Below are positions 8,325 through 17,411 of a stretch of DNA of 64,000 nucleotides, in pieces. The translations under genes were made by a program, and so were the position numbers. Each line of letters begins with the position of its first letter. The stretch's first letter is position 1. The notes under the pieces were generated by a model. It worked only from the letters and a program-made list of their open reading frames with translations. It did no database searches and was not told the DNA's origin. Source of the stretch: Caballeronia catudaia (lineage in GTDB: Bacteria; Pseudomonadota; Gammaproteobacteria; Burkholderiales; Burkholderiaceae); contig NZ_FCOF02000003.1 in the NCBI RefSeq assembly GCF_001544755.2, positions 1 through 64,000 on the forward strand, read 5' to 3'.

Positions 8325-9097
8325 CGGCAAACCGGCAGGAGATTCAGATTCCCGTCGAACGCGGCTATCTCGACGGCACCGTCGTCACACCCGCGACCAC
8401 CATTCCGGGCGTGTTGTTCGTGCACGGCTGGGGCGGCGATCAGGCGCAGTACATGGAGCGGGCGCGGCAGGCGGCTGCGCTAGGCTGCGTCTGTCTCACC
8501 TTCGATCTGACCGGCCACGCGCGCACCAAACAGGAACAGGACACGGTGACGCGCGAAACCAATCTCGGCGACGTGCTCGCGGCGTACGACACGCTCGTCG
8601 TGCATCCGCTCGTCGATGAAACGTCGATTGCCGTAATCGGCAGCAGCTACGGCGGCTATCTCGCATCCATCGTCACATCGATGCGGCCGGTCCGCTGGCT
8701 CGGACTGCGCGTGCCGGCGCTGTATCTCGACGACGGCTGGAACATCCCAAAGCGCGCGCTGCACAAGGAACACGATCTCGTCGCGTACCGCCGGCGCATC
8801 GTTCCCGCGAACGAGAACCGCGCGCTGCGTGCGTCCGCGGATTTTGGCGGCGACGTGCTGCTCGTCGAATCGGAGCACGATGAGATCGTGCCGCACACGG
8901 TCCTCGCCAGCTATCTTCAGGCGTTTTGGCGGGCGCATTCGTTGACCTATCGCGTGATCGACGGCGCGGATCATGGTTTATCGGATGAAGGCAGCCAGCG
9001 CGCGTACACGGCGCTCGTCATCAACTGGCTGGCGGAAATGATCGGCGGCAGGCGCGCGGGCAGCCGCGGCGAAATGCCCGGGCCGATTGCGCGCTAG
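8321..9097 (+). CDS. Alpha/beta hydrolase
   Basis: A 258-residue alpha/beta hydrolase with oxyanion motif HGWGGD (residues 35-40), nucleophile elbow GSSYGG (Ser109), acid in SEHDEIVP and catalytic His in DGADHGLSD. The class includes esterases, peptidases and acyl transferases; the substrate is unknown. It is coupled by a 4-bp overlap to the DUF3182 gene, so the two products probably act on the same compound. Confidence 0.85.
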   Translation: MTANRQEIQIPVERGYLDGTVVTPATTIPGVLFVHGWGGDQAQYMERARQAAALGCVCLTFDLTGHARTKQEQDTVTRETNLGDVLAAYDTLVVHPLVDETSIAVIGSSYGGYLASIVTSMRPVRWLGLRVPALYLDDGWNIPKRALHKEHDLVAYRRRIVPANENRALRASADFGGDVLLVESEHDEIVPHTVLASYLQAFWRAHSLTYRVIDGADHGLSDEGSQRAYTALVINWLAEMIGGRRAGSRGEMPGPIAR

Positions 9098-9162
9098 CGC
9101 CGCTCCGGGTCCGCGCTTTGCTCTGTACGGTGAGCATTCCATTTTCCTGACGGAGGACCACC

Positions 9163-9705
9163 ATGTCTCGCCAAACCCCCACACAAAATTCGACCACCGC
9201 AACGGCCCCCGCCACCGAGAGCCAGGACGCGATTCAGGTGCTGACCGACGATCATCGCGCCGTCGAAAAGCTGTTCGATGCATTCGAAAAAACGCAAAAG
9301 GACGATCTCGATGCGAAGGCCACGCTGGTCCGTCGCGCCTGCGAGGAGCTGACCGTTCACGCGATGATCGAGGAAGAACTGCTCTATCCCGCCGCGCAGG
9401 AAGCGCTCGACGAAGACGACCGGCCGGATGTGGAGGAAGCGTATGTCGAGCACTATCTGGTGAAGGTGCTGATCGACAAGTTCACGACACTGCGCGCGGG
9501 CGACGCAGGCTTCGACGCGACGTTCAAGGTGATGAGCGAGATGGTGCGCCATCACATCGAAGAGGAGGAATCGGATCTGTTCCCGAAGCTGCGCAAGTCC
9601 GGCGCCGATCTGGAAGCGCTCGGCAAAAAGCTGATGCAGCGGAAGGAAGAACTCGAATCGAAGCTGCCGAAGGACGCGGGGGACAACACGATGCGCCTGC
9701 ACTGA
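9163..9705 (+). CDS. Hemerythrin HHE-domain protein
   Basis: A 180-residue cytoplasmic four-helix protein whose di-iron ligands are visible as DDHRAVEKLF, HAMIEEELLYP, HYLVKVLIDKF and HHIEEEESDLFP. HHE proteins bind oxygen or nitric oxide, or act in iron and oxidative-stress handling. The start is well defined by GGAGG nine bases upstream. A second HHE protein lies at 11440, and small membrane proteins lie between, as in stress-induced clusters. Confidence 0.88.
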   Translation: MSRQTPTQNSTTATAPATESQDAIQVLTDDHRAVEKLFDAFEKTQKDDLDAKATLVRRACEELTVHAMIEEELLYPAAQEALDEDDRPDVEEAYVEHYLVKVLIDKFTTLRAGDAGFDATFKVMSEMVRHHIEEEESDLFPKLRKSGADLEALGKKLMQRKEELESKLPKDAGDNTMRLH

Positions 9706-9733
9706 CATTGCGCAACGCTACCGGAGCCACTGC

Positions 9734-9910
9734 ATGAAAAACCCTTGGATGAAGAAGAATCCTTTTCTGAGCATGTGGCTTTCCGGCGCCAACGCAGTCA
9801 TTGGGTCGGCGCGAGGCCGTGCTACCGCGCAAGCGAAGCGGCAAGCGTCGACTTTTTGGTCGGCGGCGCTCGCGCCGGGCAAACCAAGAAAACGCCGCAG
9901 CAAACGCTGA
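9734..9910 (+). CDS. Small basic protein of unknown function
   Basis: A 58-residue ORF starts 28 bases after the hemerythrin stop with GGAGCC just upstream. The product begins MKNPWMKKNPFLSMWLSGAN and ends in a strongly basic tail (KPRKRRSKR). The KNPFLSMWLSGAN stretch and the basic tail resemble small Burkholderia proteins often found near phasin or DNA-binding genes, but I cannot name the family. The tail would suit nucleic-acid or membrane association. It is probably translated with the hemerythrin. Confidence 0.55.
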   Translation: MKNPWMKKNPFLSMWLSGANAVIGSARGRATAQAKRQASTFWSAALAPGKPRKRRSKR

Positions 9911-9928
9911 GGCGTTTTGCGCATTGCC

Positions 9929-9958
9929 CATTGCGCGAATTTTTTTATTCGCGCAATG
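9929..9958. terminator. Bidirectional terminator hairpin
   Basis: CATTGCGCGAAT and ATTCGCGCAATG form a perfect 12-bp stem around a T6 loop between convergent genes. The right arm is also the last codons of the minus-strand gene ending at 9945. A smaller hairpin, AAACGC..GGCGTTT, at 9902-9917 precedes it. Confidence 0.6.
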
Positions 9959-10250
9959 CGTTCAGGAAATCGCCGAAGACGCGGTGCGTCGACGCGCTCA
10001 ACCCCGCGCCGACCGCCGTCTGCACGATGCGCCTCAGTCCGAGTACCGCGACGCCGACCAAAGCCAGCGCGATCAGTTCAGCATTCGGTGTCCGCAGAAA
10101 CCACGGCGCGGCGTTCGCAGGAATAGACGGCCGCGCGCGAGGCACACGCGCGATGCGCGCCGGTTCGTCCAGCGCGTGCGCCGCAACCAGCTCCGCACGC
10201 GATTCCGCCATGCGCGCGAGGATCACTTCCTGTTGCACGGCATGCTTCAT
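9945..10250 (-). CDS. Small membrane protein (YqjK-like position, unknown function)
   Basis: A 101-residue protein from ATG 10250 with a charged N-terminal helix (AVQQEVILARMAESRAELV) and one hydrophobic segment near residues 58-75 (ELIALALVGVAVLGL). Its start overlaps the stop of the holin-like gene by four bases, so they form a two-gene operon. The arrangement resembles the YqjE/YqjK pair of enterobacteria, a stress-linked membrane module. That comparison rests on order and size, not on identified motifs. Confidence 0.7.
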   Translation of the reverse strand: MKHAVQQEVILARMAESRAELVAAHALDEPARIARVPRARPSIPANAAPWFLRTPNAELIALALVGVAVLGLRRIVQTAVGAGLSASTHRVFGDFLNALRE

Positions 10251-10621
10251 TGCGCCACCTCCCTGATCGTGTCGACGTCGCGTCGCAACTGATCGCGTAG
10301 CAGTTGAAACGGCTCGGCCGGCTTGCGCGACATCATGACGATGACCGCGATCACCGCGACGGCGAGCCACGCGCCCGCGACACACCACGCGGTCAGCACG
10401 AGATGCGGCGTGCCGACTGCGGTCACGATCACGGCGATCGATACGAACGACAGCGTGAACAGCGCGCCGATCGTCAGCGCGACCATCGCGACCACCTCGT
10501 GGAGCACGCGCTTCTTGGTCTCCGCAAGTTCGATCGGAATCAGCTCGCCATAATCGACGAGACGCGTCGTGCAGAAATGGCCGATCCTGCGCCAGTTGGA
10601 GATTTTTCTCTGGATAGTCAT
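10247..10621 (-). CDS. Phage holin-like / YqjE-family membrane protein
   Basis: A 124-residue protein with two adjacent hydrophobic helices (about residues 44-67 and 74-97) preceded by an amphipathic segment (GELIPIELAETKKRVLHEV), the pattern of the phage_holin_3_6 / YqjE family. Despite the name, these are chromosomal inner-membrane proteins of unknown role. It is the first gene of a two-gene minus-strand operon. Confidence 0.75.
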   Translation of the reverse strand: MTIQRKISNWRRIGHFCTTRLVDYGELIPIELAETKKRVLHEVVAMVALTIGALFTLSFVSIAVIVTAVGTPHLVLTAWCVAGAWLAVAVIAVIVMMSRKPAEPFQLLRDQLRRDVDTIREVAQ

Positions 10622-10721
10622 CGTTGCTTCTCCAGCGAAGTCAAAGAGAGATTGATCGGGCGTGCCATGACCCTGAGCAGCACCTATGCCCGATCCCGCG
10701 CACCGATGATTTCGCGTTCCG

Positions 10722-10756
10722 AAAAAAAGGACGACGGCGCACCGTCGTCCTTTTTT
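10722..10756. terminator. Strong intrinsic terminator
   Basis: GGACGACGG and CCGTCGTCC form a GC-rich stem around CGCA, flanked by A7 on the left and T6 on the right. It can end transcription in both directions and lies just after the DUF3597 gene on the minus strand. Confidence 0.85.
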
Positions 10757-10780
10757 CTTCTCAATGCCGTGACGCGTTGA

Positions 10781-11221
10781 TCAGTTCTTGAGGTCGTCGG
10801 GCACCTTGCCGCCGTTTTCCGCGAGCTTCTGCATTACTTGCTTATGCAGCCAGATGTTCATCGCGGCCGAGTCTTCTGTGTTGCCGCTGTAATGCAGTTC
10901 CGCAGCCAGTTCCTTTCTCGCGGACAAGCTGCTGTCGAGGCCGAGCAGCTTCATCAGATCGACGATGGACGTGCGCCAGTTCAACTGTTCGCCGTGGCTC
11001 GCCTGCATTTGCGTCAGCACCGCCTCGACGTCCACGGGCTGCGCCGGCGCGGCGGGCTGCGCGGGCGTGGATGCCGCCGTCGACGGGGCCGACGTGGCCG
11101 ACGCGGCAGGAGCGGCGGCTGCGCCCGCGGCGGGCGCCGCAGGCTGACCGGCTGGCGCACCCGCTGCGGCCGCGTCGTGGTGGCCGAAAATCTTGTTCAT
11201 GATGTTGGAAAAAATGCTCAT
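10781..11221 (-). CDS. DUF3597 domain protein
   Basis: A 146-residue protein. The N-terminus MSIFSNIMNKIFGH is followed by an Ala/Pro-rich linker (about residues 20-65) and a folded DUF3597 domain with VDVEAVLTQM, NWRTSIVDLMKLLGLDSSL and AELHYSG. The domain resembles LysM-associated or peptidoglycan-handling small proteins but has no established activity. Homology supports ATG 11221 (GGAGG upstream) rather than the longer frame. It has its own strong terminator. Confidence 0.75.
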   Translation of the reverse strand: MSIFSNIMNKIFGHHDAAAAGAPAGQPAAPAAGAAAAPAASATSAPSTAASTPAQPAAPAQPVDVEAVLTQMQASHGEQLNWRTSIVDLMKLLGLDSSLSARKELAAELHYSGNTEDSAAMNIWLHKQVMQKLAENGGKVPDDLKN

Positions 11222-11439
11222 GTATGCCTCCTGGTTGAAGTGGGCTACCGCTATGCGCAAGCGCCGTGCCGAAATGCTCGTGCGCAAACCGGCGCGTCCA
11301 CTATGAACGCAAGTTGCTTCGTGTACGTGTCAATGGCCCGGAATAATGATTGCTGAAGGCCGTGTGAGGTTAAAGCAAGCACGATAACGCGTTTTTCCCC
11401 ACCATCACATCAAGCCTGCCTCAGGGCCGAGGAGTCAAC

Positions 11440-12030
11440 GTGGACCTGCAATCCTGCTCCCCTTCCATCACGACGATGATCCGCATGGATCACGCCCACG
11501 TCATGGCGGCGTTTCATCGCTATCACGCGAAGACTGCGTGGTGGAGAAAGCGCGCGATCGTCGAACTCGCCTGCACGGCGCTCGAGATCCACGCGCAACT
11601 CGAAGAAGAGATTTTTTACCCGGCGTTGAGCGAGGCCATGAACGGCGACGAACGTCTCGCGAAGAGCAAGCCCGAGCATGACCAGATGCGCGAAGACATC
11701 GCGAAGCTGCGCGCGATGGGCCCCCAGGATGCCGCCTATGATGCGCGCTTCATGCAACTCATGCGCGAAGTGATGCATCACGTCGCGGATGAGGAGACAG
11801 TGTTGCTGCCGACCGCCGAACGCGCGCTTGCATCGCAGCTCTCCGAGCTCGGCATGCGCATGACGAAGCGGCGCATGCAACTCGTCGCGCAGCATCGTCC
11901 TGCTGCGATAGCGGCGAATACGGTCGGCACGTTCCCGCTCGCCTCGCTGGCGATGATGTCGCTCGGCGCGCTCGCGATCGCACACTGTCTGCGGCCCGCA
12001 CCCGCGCGCCGCATCAGGCGTTATGCGTGA
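11440..12030 (+). CDS. Membrane-anchored hemerythrin HHE protein
   Basis: A 196-residue protein with iron-ligand segments MDHAHVMAAFHRYH, HAQLEEEIFYP, PEHDQMRED and MHHVADEETVLLP, then one hydrophobic segment near residues 164-182 and a short basic tail. It starts with GTG and GAGGAG lies about seven bases upstream. Compared with the protein at 9163 it has a C-terminal anchor, suggesting a di-iron sensor or scavenger held at the inner membrane. It converges on the molybdoenzyme gene. Confidence 0.82.
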   Translation: MDLQSCSPSITTMIRMDHAHVMAAFHRYHAKTAWWRKRAIVELACTALEIHAQLEEEIFYPALSEAMNGDERLAKSKPEHDQMREDIAKLRAMGPQDAAYDARFMQLMREVMHHVADEETVLLPTAERALASQLSELGMRMTKRRMQLVAQHRPAAIAANTVGTFPLASLAMMSLGALAIAHCLRPAPARRIRRYA

Positions 12031-12037
12031 AGTCCCG

Positions 12038-14356
12038 TCACGGCGCGCGTGCCGCGCCGTTCACTTCCACGATCTCCACGGGTATCGACTTCGCGCCCGG
12101 CACCTTGCTTTCCTTCGCATGGTGCCAAAGCGGCAATAGCGGATTGCACTCCGGGTAATAACCGGCGATACATCCCTCTGGAATGTCGTAGGGCTGAACA
12201 CGCAAGCCCGCAACGCGCCGTTCGAAACCGTCGTCCGCGATCGTTTGCAAGGTCACGCGATCGTCCTTGCGCAGGCCGTGTCGCTTCAAGTCCGCTTCGC
12301 ACATCATGATGACCATGCGGCCGCCGCTGATGCCGCGAAAGCGATCGTCATGGCTGTAGATCGTCGTGTTGAACTGGCTGTCGCTGCGCAGCGTCATGAG
12401 CCGCAGCGATTGCGGCTCGCGTTCGGGCATGTCCGGATCTTCGCCGATGGTCTCCGGCACGAAGAACTCCGCCTTGCCGCTCTTCGTCTCCCACTTGCGC
12501 TCGCGCGCGGGCAGGTTGCGCGGGAACCCGCCCGGCGTCCACATGCGGGCGTTGAAGTCGTGGAAAGTCTCGGGATAGGTTTTCGCGATTTCATCGCGCA
12601 CCAGCGCATAGTCGCCGCGCCAGCGATCCCAGTCGACGGTCGAACGCTCGCCGAGCGTATGTTTCGCCAGTTCCGCGACGATGTACGGCTCCGAGCGCGC
12701 GTCGAGCGAGGCGGGCTCGGCCACGCCGCGCGAACCGTGGATGCATCCGGTGCTGTCTTCCATCGACACCGCCTGCGGGCCGCTCGCCTGCGTATCGATT
12801 TCGATGCGGCTGAGGCACGGCAAAATGTACGACTTTTCACCGTGCACGAGATGACTGCGATTGAGCTTTGTCGCGACATTGACCGTCAGTTTCAGCCCGC
12901 GCCAAGCCGGTTCGATTCGCAAACGGTCGGGCACCGAGCGCACGAGATTGCCGCCGAGATTGACGACCGCGCTGACCTTGCCGTCGAGCATCGCTTCGAA
13001 GGCTTCAACGGTGTTCATGCCTTTCTCGCGCGGCGGCTCGAAATGGAACTGACTCGCGAGCTTGTCGAGCGGCGCGAGTTCCGGCTTTTCGGTTATGCCC
13101 ACCGTGCGCTGTCCCTGCACGTTCGAGTGTCCACGCACCGGCGACGGCCCCGCGCCCGGCTTGCCCACATTGCCGCGCAGAAACAGCAGATTGCAGAGCA
13201 TGCGCACGTTCTGCACGCCCTGCCGATGCTGCGTGATGCCCATGCCGTAATGCGCCATCACCGCGTTTGCGCGCATGTATTCCGCGGCTGCCGCTTCGAG
13301 ATCGGCGCGCGGCAGTCCCGCCACGCGTTCGATGTCCTCCCATGATGCAGCGCGCACGTATTCCGCGAAGGCTTCGAAGCCTTTCGTATGCGTCTCGATG
13401 AAGTCGACATCCAGTATGCGCGGCTCGCCGTGCGCCTTCGCGTGATCGTCGGCATGAATGACGGCTTTGCAGATGCCGAGCATCGCCGCCGTATCGCCGC
13501 CCGTCTTCACCTGATGATATTGCGTGCTGATGAGCGTATGCGCGGGCGTCATCATCTCGACCGGCGATTGCGGATTCGCAAACTTCAGAAGCCCCGGCTC
13601 GCGCAACGGATTGAACGTGATGATCGGCACGCCGCGCTTGCGCGCCTCCTGCAACGGATGCAGCATGCGCGGACTGTTGGTGCCGACGTTTTGCCCGAAG
13701 AAGAACATGAGATCGGTCTTCTCGAAGTCGTCGAGCTGGACGGTGCCAACGCCCACGCCGATCGCCGCCGTCAATCCGACGCTCGTGCTTTCGTGACACA
13801 TGTTCGAGCTGTCAGGCAGATTGTTGGTGCCGTACATGCGCGCGAAAAGCTGGTACATGTACGACGTTTCCAGCGACGCGCGCCCCGACGCATAGAACAC
13901 AACACCTTCAGGATCGAAGGCGCGCAACTCGCGGCCGATGTCCTCGAAGGCTTCCTGCCACGTGACGCTGACGTACTTGTCGCTCGCGGCGTCGTATCGC
14001 AAGGGGGCGGTGAGACGCCCCGCGTCCTCGAGATCGTGATCGTGCCACGCGCACAGTTCCGTCACCGTGTGAAGCTCGAAGAACTGCGGCGTCATGCGCT
14101 TCGCGGTGAGATCCCAGGCGGTCGCCTTGGCGCCGCTTTCGCAGAACTCGAACATGTGCGGATCGGCTGGCTTCGCCCATGAGCAACTGACGCAGGCAAA
14201 GCCATCGGGCTTGTTCTGCTTCAGCAGGACGGTGCTTGCCTTCAGCGGAACCTTCTCTTTGACGAGCGCGCCGGTGACCGCTCTCAACGAGCCCCATCCG
14301 CCCGACGAATACGGATAGGCGGCGTTCTTGCGAACGGCGTTGTCTGATTCAGCCAT
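12038..14356 (-). CDS. FdhF/YdeP-family molybdopterin oxidoreductase
   Basis: A 772-residue molybdenum enzyme resembling formate dehydrogenase alpha subunits of the YdeP/CbbBC type. Near the N-terminus a cysteine pair (GFACVSCSW) and a later Cys (FEFCESGAKA) stand in for the usual iron-sulfur site. The molybdopterin domains follow (GRASLETSYMYQLFARMYGTNN, NSPRMLHPLQEARKRGVP, GNVGKPGAGPSPVRGHSNVQG), and the C-terminal beta-barrel contains RSDSQFNTTIYS. No signal peptide, so cytoplasmic. YdeP is acid-stress-linked in E. coli; the substrate is unknown. It is divergent from the oxidase operon. ATG 14356 fits homology better than the upstream alternative. Confidence 0.82.
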   Translation of the reverse strand: MAESDNAVRKNAAYPYSSGGWGSLRAVTGALVKEKVPLKASTVLLKQNKPDGFACVSCSWAKPADPHMFEFCESGAKATAWDLTAKRMTPQFFELHTVTELCAWHDHDLEDAGRLTAPLRYDAASDKYVSVTWQEAFEDIGRELRAFDPEGVVFYASGRASLETSYMYQLFARMYGTNNLPDSSNMCHESTSVGLTAAIGVGVGTVQLDDFEKTDLMFFFGQNVGTNSPRMLHPLQEARKRGVPIITFNPLREPGLLKFANPQSPVEMMTPAHTLISTQYHQVKTGGDTAAMLGICKAVIHADDHAKAHGEPRILDVDFIETHTKGFEAFAEYVRAASWEDIERVAGLPRADLEAAAAEYMRANAVMAHYGMGITQHRQGVQNVRMLCNLLFLRGNVGKPGAGPSPVRGHSNVQGQRTVGITEKPELAPLDKLASQFHFEPPREKGMNTVEAFEAMLDGKVSAVVNLGGNLVRSVPDRLRIEPAWRGLKLTVNVATKLNRSHLVHGEKSYILPCLSRIEIDTQASGPQAVSMEDSTGCIHGSRGVAEPASLDARSEPYIVAELAKHTLGERSTVDWDRWRGDYALVRDEIAKTYPETFHDFNARMWTPGGFPRNLPARERKWETKSGKAEFFVPETIGEDPDMPEREPQSLRLMTLRSDSQFNTTIYSHDDRFRGISGGRMVIMMCEADLKRHGLRKDDRVTLQTIADDGFERRVAGLRVQPYDIPEGCIAGYYPECNPLLPLWHHAKESKVPGAKSIPVEIVEVNGAARAP

Positions 14357-14523
14357 GTCTTTGCCTCGCGTTTCATGCGTGTTTGCCACGAACGCGAGCA
14401 AAGCCTGTTCCCTTTCGGGAGGCTTGATGCGTCATCGGTCCGGCGCATCGCCGTGCCGACCGGATCGGCACGGCGATTGCTCCTCGCTGCGTGCGTCCTT
14501 CTTCTGTTCACCCTCGCAGAATC

Positions 14524-15480
14524 ATGCAGAGCGCACTCAACCCAGCGGGCATTCAGGCGAGCCGCATCCTCGACCTCTGGCATCTGACGCTGGGCGTCTG
14601 CTGCGCGGTCTTCGCGGCGATCCTGCTGGCTTGCCTGATCGCGATGATTCGCGCGCCGCGCGCCGGGCGCGACACGCGTGCGGACGTCTCCTTCGTCGGA
14701 CGGCCCGAAGCGCGCATGCGCTTCTGGGTCATCGCGGCGACGGCACTCTCCACGTTCCTGCTCTTCGGCCTCGTTCTCGCCGACGTGCTCACGGACCGCG
14801 CGCTTTCGCGCCTGCCCGTCGACAACGCGCTGCGCATCGAGATGACCGGTTATCAATGGTGGTGGCAGGCGCGCTATCTTCGCGATGGCGACGCGCCCGA
14901 ATTCACGCTCGCCAACGAACTGCACGTGCCGGTCGGACGGCCGGTCATCGTGTCGCTAAAAGCCGCCGATGTCATTCACACGTTCTGGGTGCCGAACCTG
15001 CACGGCAAGAAGGACATGATCCCGGGACGCGATGCGACCATCGAGTTTCGGGCCGACAAAGCGGGCGTCTATCGCGGCCAATGCGCCGAGTTCTGCGGCT
15101 ATGAACACGCGTTGATGGCCTTCTCGATCACCGCCGATCCACCCGCGCAATACGAAGCGTGGGCCGCGCGGCAACGCAAGCCCGCCGACGCGCCATCGGA
15201 GCAGATCGCGTCACGCGGCCGCGACGTGTTCATGGTCCAGGATTGCGCGCGCTGTCATACCGTGCGCGGCACCGGCGCACAAGGCACCATCGGCCCCGAT
15301 CTCACGCACATCGCGAGCCGGCGGACGCTCGCCGCGGGCACGCTCGCGAACGATCGCGGCCATCTCGCGGGATGGATCGTCGACCCGCGCGCGCACAAAC
15401 CCGGCACCGCGATGCCGCCCACACGCCTGCCGCCCGACGATCTGCAGGCGCTGCTCACGTGGATGGAGACACTCGAATGA
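14524..15480 (+). CDS. ctaC: Cytochrome c oxidase subunit II, caa3 type, with fused cytochrome c
   Basis: A 318-residue subunit II. It has two N-terminal membrane helices (residues about 17-43 and 65-92), the aromatic electron-entry strip TGYQWWWQ, the CuA site (C-AEFC-..H..M in GQCAEFCGYEHALM) and a C-terminal cytochrome c domain with CARCH and methionine ligand in PGTAMPP. A likely lipoprotein signal (MPTGSARRLLLAACVLLLFTLAESC) lies just upstream from GTG 14453 but in a different frame, so the mature N-terminus may be frameshifted (see findings). Its stop overlaps ctaD. Confidence 0.88.
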   Translation: MQSALNPAGIQASRILDLWHLTLGVCCAVFAAILLACLIAMIRAPRAGRDTRADVSFVGRPEARMRFWVIAATALSTFLLFGLVLADVLTDRALSRLPVDNALRIEMTGYQWWWQARYLRDGDAPEFTLANELHVPVGRPVIVSLKAADVIHTFWVPNLHGKKDMIPGRDATIEFRADKAGVYRGQCAEFCGYEHALMAFSITADPPAQYEAWAARQRKPADAPSEQIASRGRDVFMVQDCARCHTVRGTGAQGTIGPDLTHIASRRTLAAGTLANDRGHLAGWIVDPRAHKPGTAMPPTRLPPDDLQALLTWMETLE

Positions 15481-17411
15481 GCGAGCCGCAGAACGCGCCG
15501 TATCCCGTCGACGGCCCGCACGCATCGGCCCAAGCGCGCGCGGCGCTCGCGAAGACGTGGAGCGATCCGCCCGGCTTCATCGGCATGTTGAGCGCGGTGA
15601 ATCACAAGACCATCGCGCGACGCTTCATCGTGACGACCTTCGTGTTCTTCGTGCTCGCCGGGCTGCTCGCCCTCGCGATGCGCACGCAGCTCGCGCGGCC
15701 GGATCTGCGCCTCATCGGACCGAATCTGTACAACGAACTCTTCACGATGCACGGCACGACGATGATGTTCCTCTTCGCCGTGCCCGTGATGCAGGCGGTC
15801 GCCGCGTTCCTCGTGCCGTTGATGATCGGCGCGCGCAGCATCGCGTTTCCGCGCATGAATGCCTATGCGTACTGGGTGTTTCTGTTCGGCGGCCTGCTGC
15901 TCTTCGCAGCGCTCGCGGTGAACACCGCGCCGAACGCCGGCTGGTTCAGCTACGTGCCGCTCGCCGGTCCCGACTATTCGCCGAACAAAGGCGCCGACAT
16001 CTGGGCGCAGATGATCACGTTCACGGAGTTGTCGGGTCTGGTCGAAGCGGTCGTGCTCATCACGACGATCTTCAAGCTGCGCGCGCCCGGCATGTCGCTC
16101 AACCGCATGCCGCTCTTCGTATGGGCCACGCTCGTCACGCAGTTCATGGTGATCTTCGCGATGCCCGCCGTCATGCTGTGCAGCACCGCGCTGATTCTCG
16201 ACCGCCTCGTCGGCACGCATTTCTATAACCCCGCAAAAGGCGGCGACGTCTTGCTGTGGCAACACCTCTTCTGGTTCTTCGGCCATCCCGAGGTGTATCT
16301 CATCTTCATTCCGCCGCTCGGCTTCATCTCGTCGATCATTCCGACCTTCGCGCGCCGCCCCGTATTCGGCTATCCGGCGATGGTGCTATCGCTCATCGCC
16401 ACCGCGTTTCTCGCGTTCGGGCTGTGGGTGCATCACATGTTCGCGACCAATATTCCGGAACTGGGCAAGAGTTTTTTTACGGCCGCGAGTCTGATGATCG
16501 CGATTCCATCGGCGATACAGATTTTTTGCTGGATCGGCACGCTATGGACCGGCAAGCTCAATCTGCGCGTGCCGCTGCTGTTCGTGCTGGCGTTTTTCTT
16601 CATCCTCGTGATGGGCGGAATGACCGGCATCATGGTCGCGTCCGTGCCGCTCGATCTTCAGGTGCACGACACGTATTTCGTCGTCGCGCATCTGCATTAC
16701 GTGCTGCTCGGCGGCGGCGTGTTTCCGCTCTTCGGCGCGTTCTATTACTGGTTTCCGAAATTCGCGGGGCGCATGCTCGGCGAGCGCATCGGCAAGTGGC
16801 AGTTCTGGCTGTTCTTCATCGGCTTCAACGTCACCTTCTTTCCGATGCATCTGCTCGGTCTGCACGGCATGCCGCGCCGCGTATGGACCTATCCGCACGG
16901 ACTCGGCTGGGACGGCATGAACCTGATCGCGACGATCGGCGCTTACATGATCGCGCTGAGCGTGCTGCTTTTCATCGTCAATGTCGTGAATAGCCTGCGC
17001 AGCACGGCGCGCGCAAGCGACGATCCGTGGGGCGCGGGCACGCTCGAATGGAGCGTGCCGTCGCCGCCGCCGCCGCATAACTTCGATGCGATTCCGGTCG
17101 TGCATGCCCGCGATCCGCTATGGGAGCCGTCCGCGCAGCCGGCCTTCGTCGCGGGCCTCGCCGCCGATGCGCGCGAGGTGCTCGTGACGAGCGTGCTCGA
17201 TGCGAATCCCGATCATCGCCCGCTGTTCCCGACGCCATCTATCTGGCCGTTCGTGAGCGCCGTGGCGACGACCGTGTTGTTCATCGGCTCGATCTATACG
17301 CCGTGGGCGATCGTGTGGGCGTCGCTGCCGGTTGCCGTGACGATGATCGCCTGGTTCTGGCCGAGTCGCGCCGAAAACCGGCTGGCGGTGGCGCGGGAGC
17401 GGCGGCCATGA
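15477..17411 (+). CDS. ctaD: Cytochrome c oxidase subunit I
   Basis: A 644-residue heme-copper oxidase subunit I with twelve core helices. Ligand motifs are visible: MHGTTMMF for the low-spin heme, WFFGHPEVYLIF (His-Tyr pair), HHMF for CuB and HDTYFVVAHLHYVL for the heme ligands. After the core, a C-terminal extension of about 120 residues has two more hydrophobic segments, as in caa3-type enzymes. ATG 15477 overlaps the ctaC stop. With ctaC, ctaE and ctaG it builds a proton-pumping terminal oxidase accepting electrons from cytochrome c. Confidence 0.95.
   Translation: MSEPQNAPYPVDGPHASAQARAALAKTWSDPPGFIGMLSAVNHKTIARRFIVTTFVFFVLAGLLALAMRTQLARPDLRLIGPNLYNELFTMHGTTMMFLFAVPVMQAVAAFLVPLMIGARSIAFPRMNAYAYWVFLFGGLLLFAALAVNTAPNAGWFSYVPLAGPDYSPNKGADIWAQMITFTELSGLVEAVVLITTIFKLRAPGMSLNRMPLFVWATLVTQFMVIFAMPAVMLCSTALILDRLVGTHFYNPAKGGDVLLWQHLFWFFGHPEVYLIFIPPLGFISSIIPTFARRPVFGYPAMVLSLIATAFLAFGLWVHHMFATNIPELGKSFFTAASLMIAIPSAIQIFCWIGTLWTGKLNLRVPLLFVLAFFFILVMGGMTGIMVASVPLDLQVHDTYFVVAHLHYVLLGGGVFPLFGAFYYWFPKFAGRMLGERIGKWQFWLFFIGFNVTFFPMHLLGLHGMPRRVWTYPHGLGWDGMNLIATIGAYMIALSVLLFIVNVVNSLRSTARASDDPWGAGTLEWSVPSPPPPHNFDAIPVVHARDPLWEPSAQPAFVAGLAADAREVLVTSVLDANPDHRPLFPTPSIWPFVSAVATTVLFIGSIYTPWAIVWASLPVAVTMIAWFWPSRAENRLAVARERRP

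Noticed and set aside
11024-11165. Alanine/proline-rich repeated codons in the DUF3597 gene looked like a tandem repeat.
   Set aside because: The units are irregular and only reflect the Ala/Pro linker composition; no exact tandem unit.
15159-16993. Long open frames on both strands opposite and within the oxidase genes.
   Set aside because: They follow the GC-rich third positions of the real genes, are arginine/histidine-rich and contain no recognisable domain; all are shadows.
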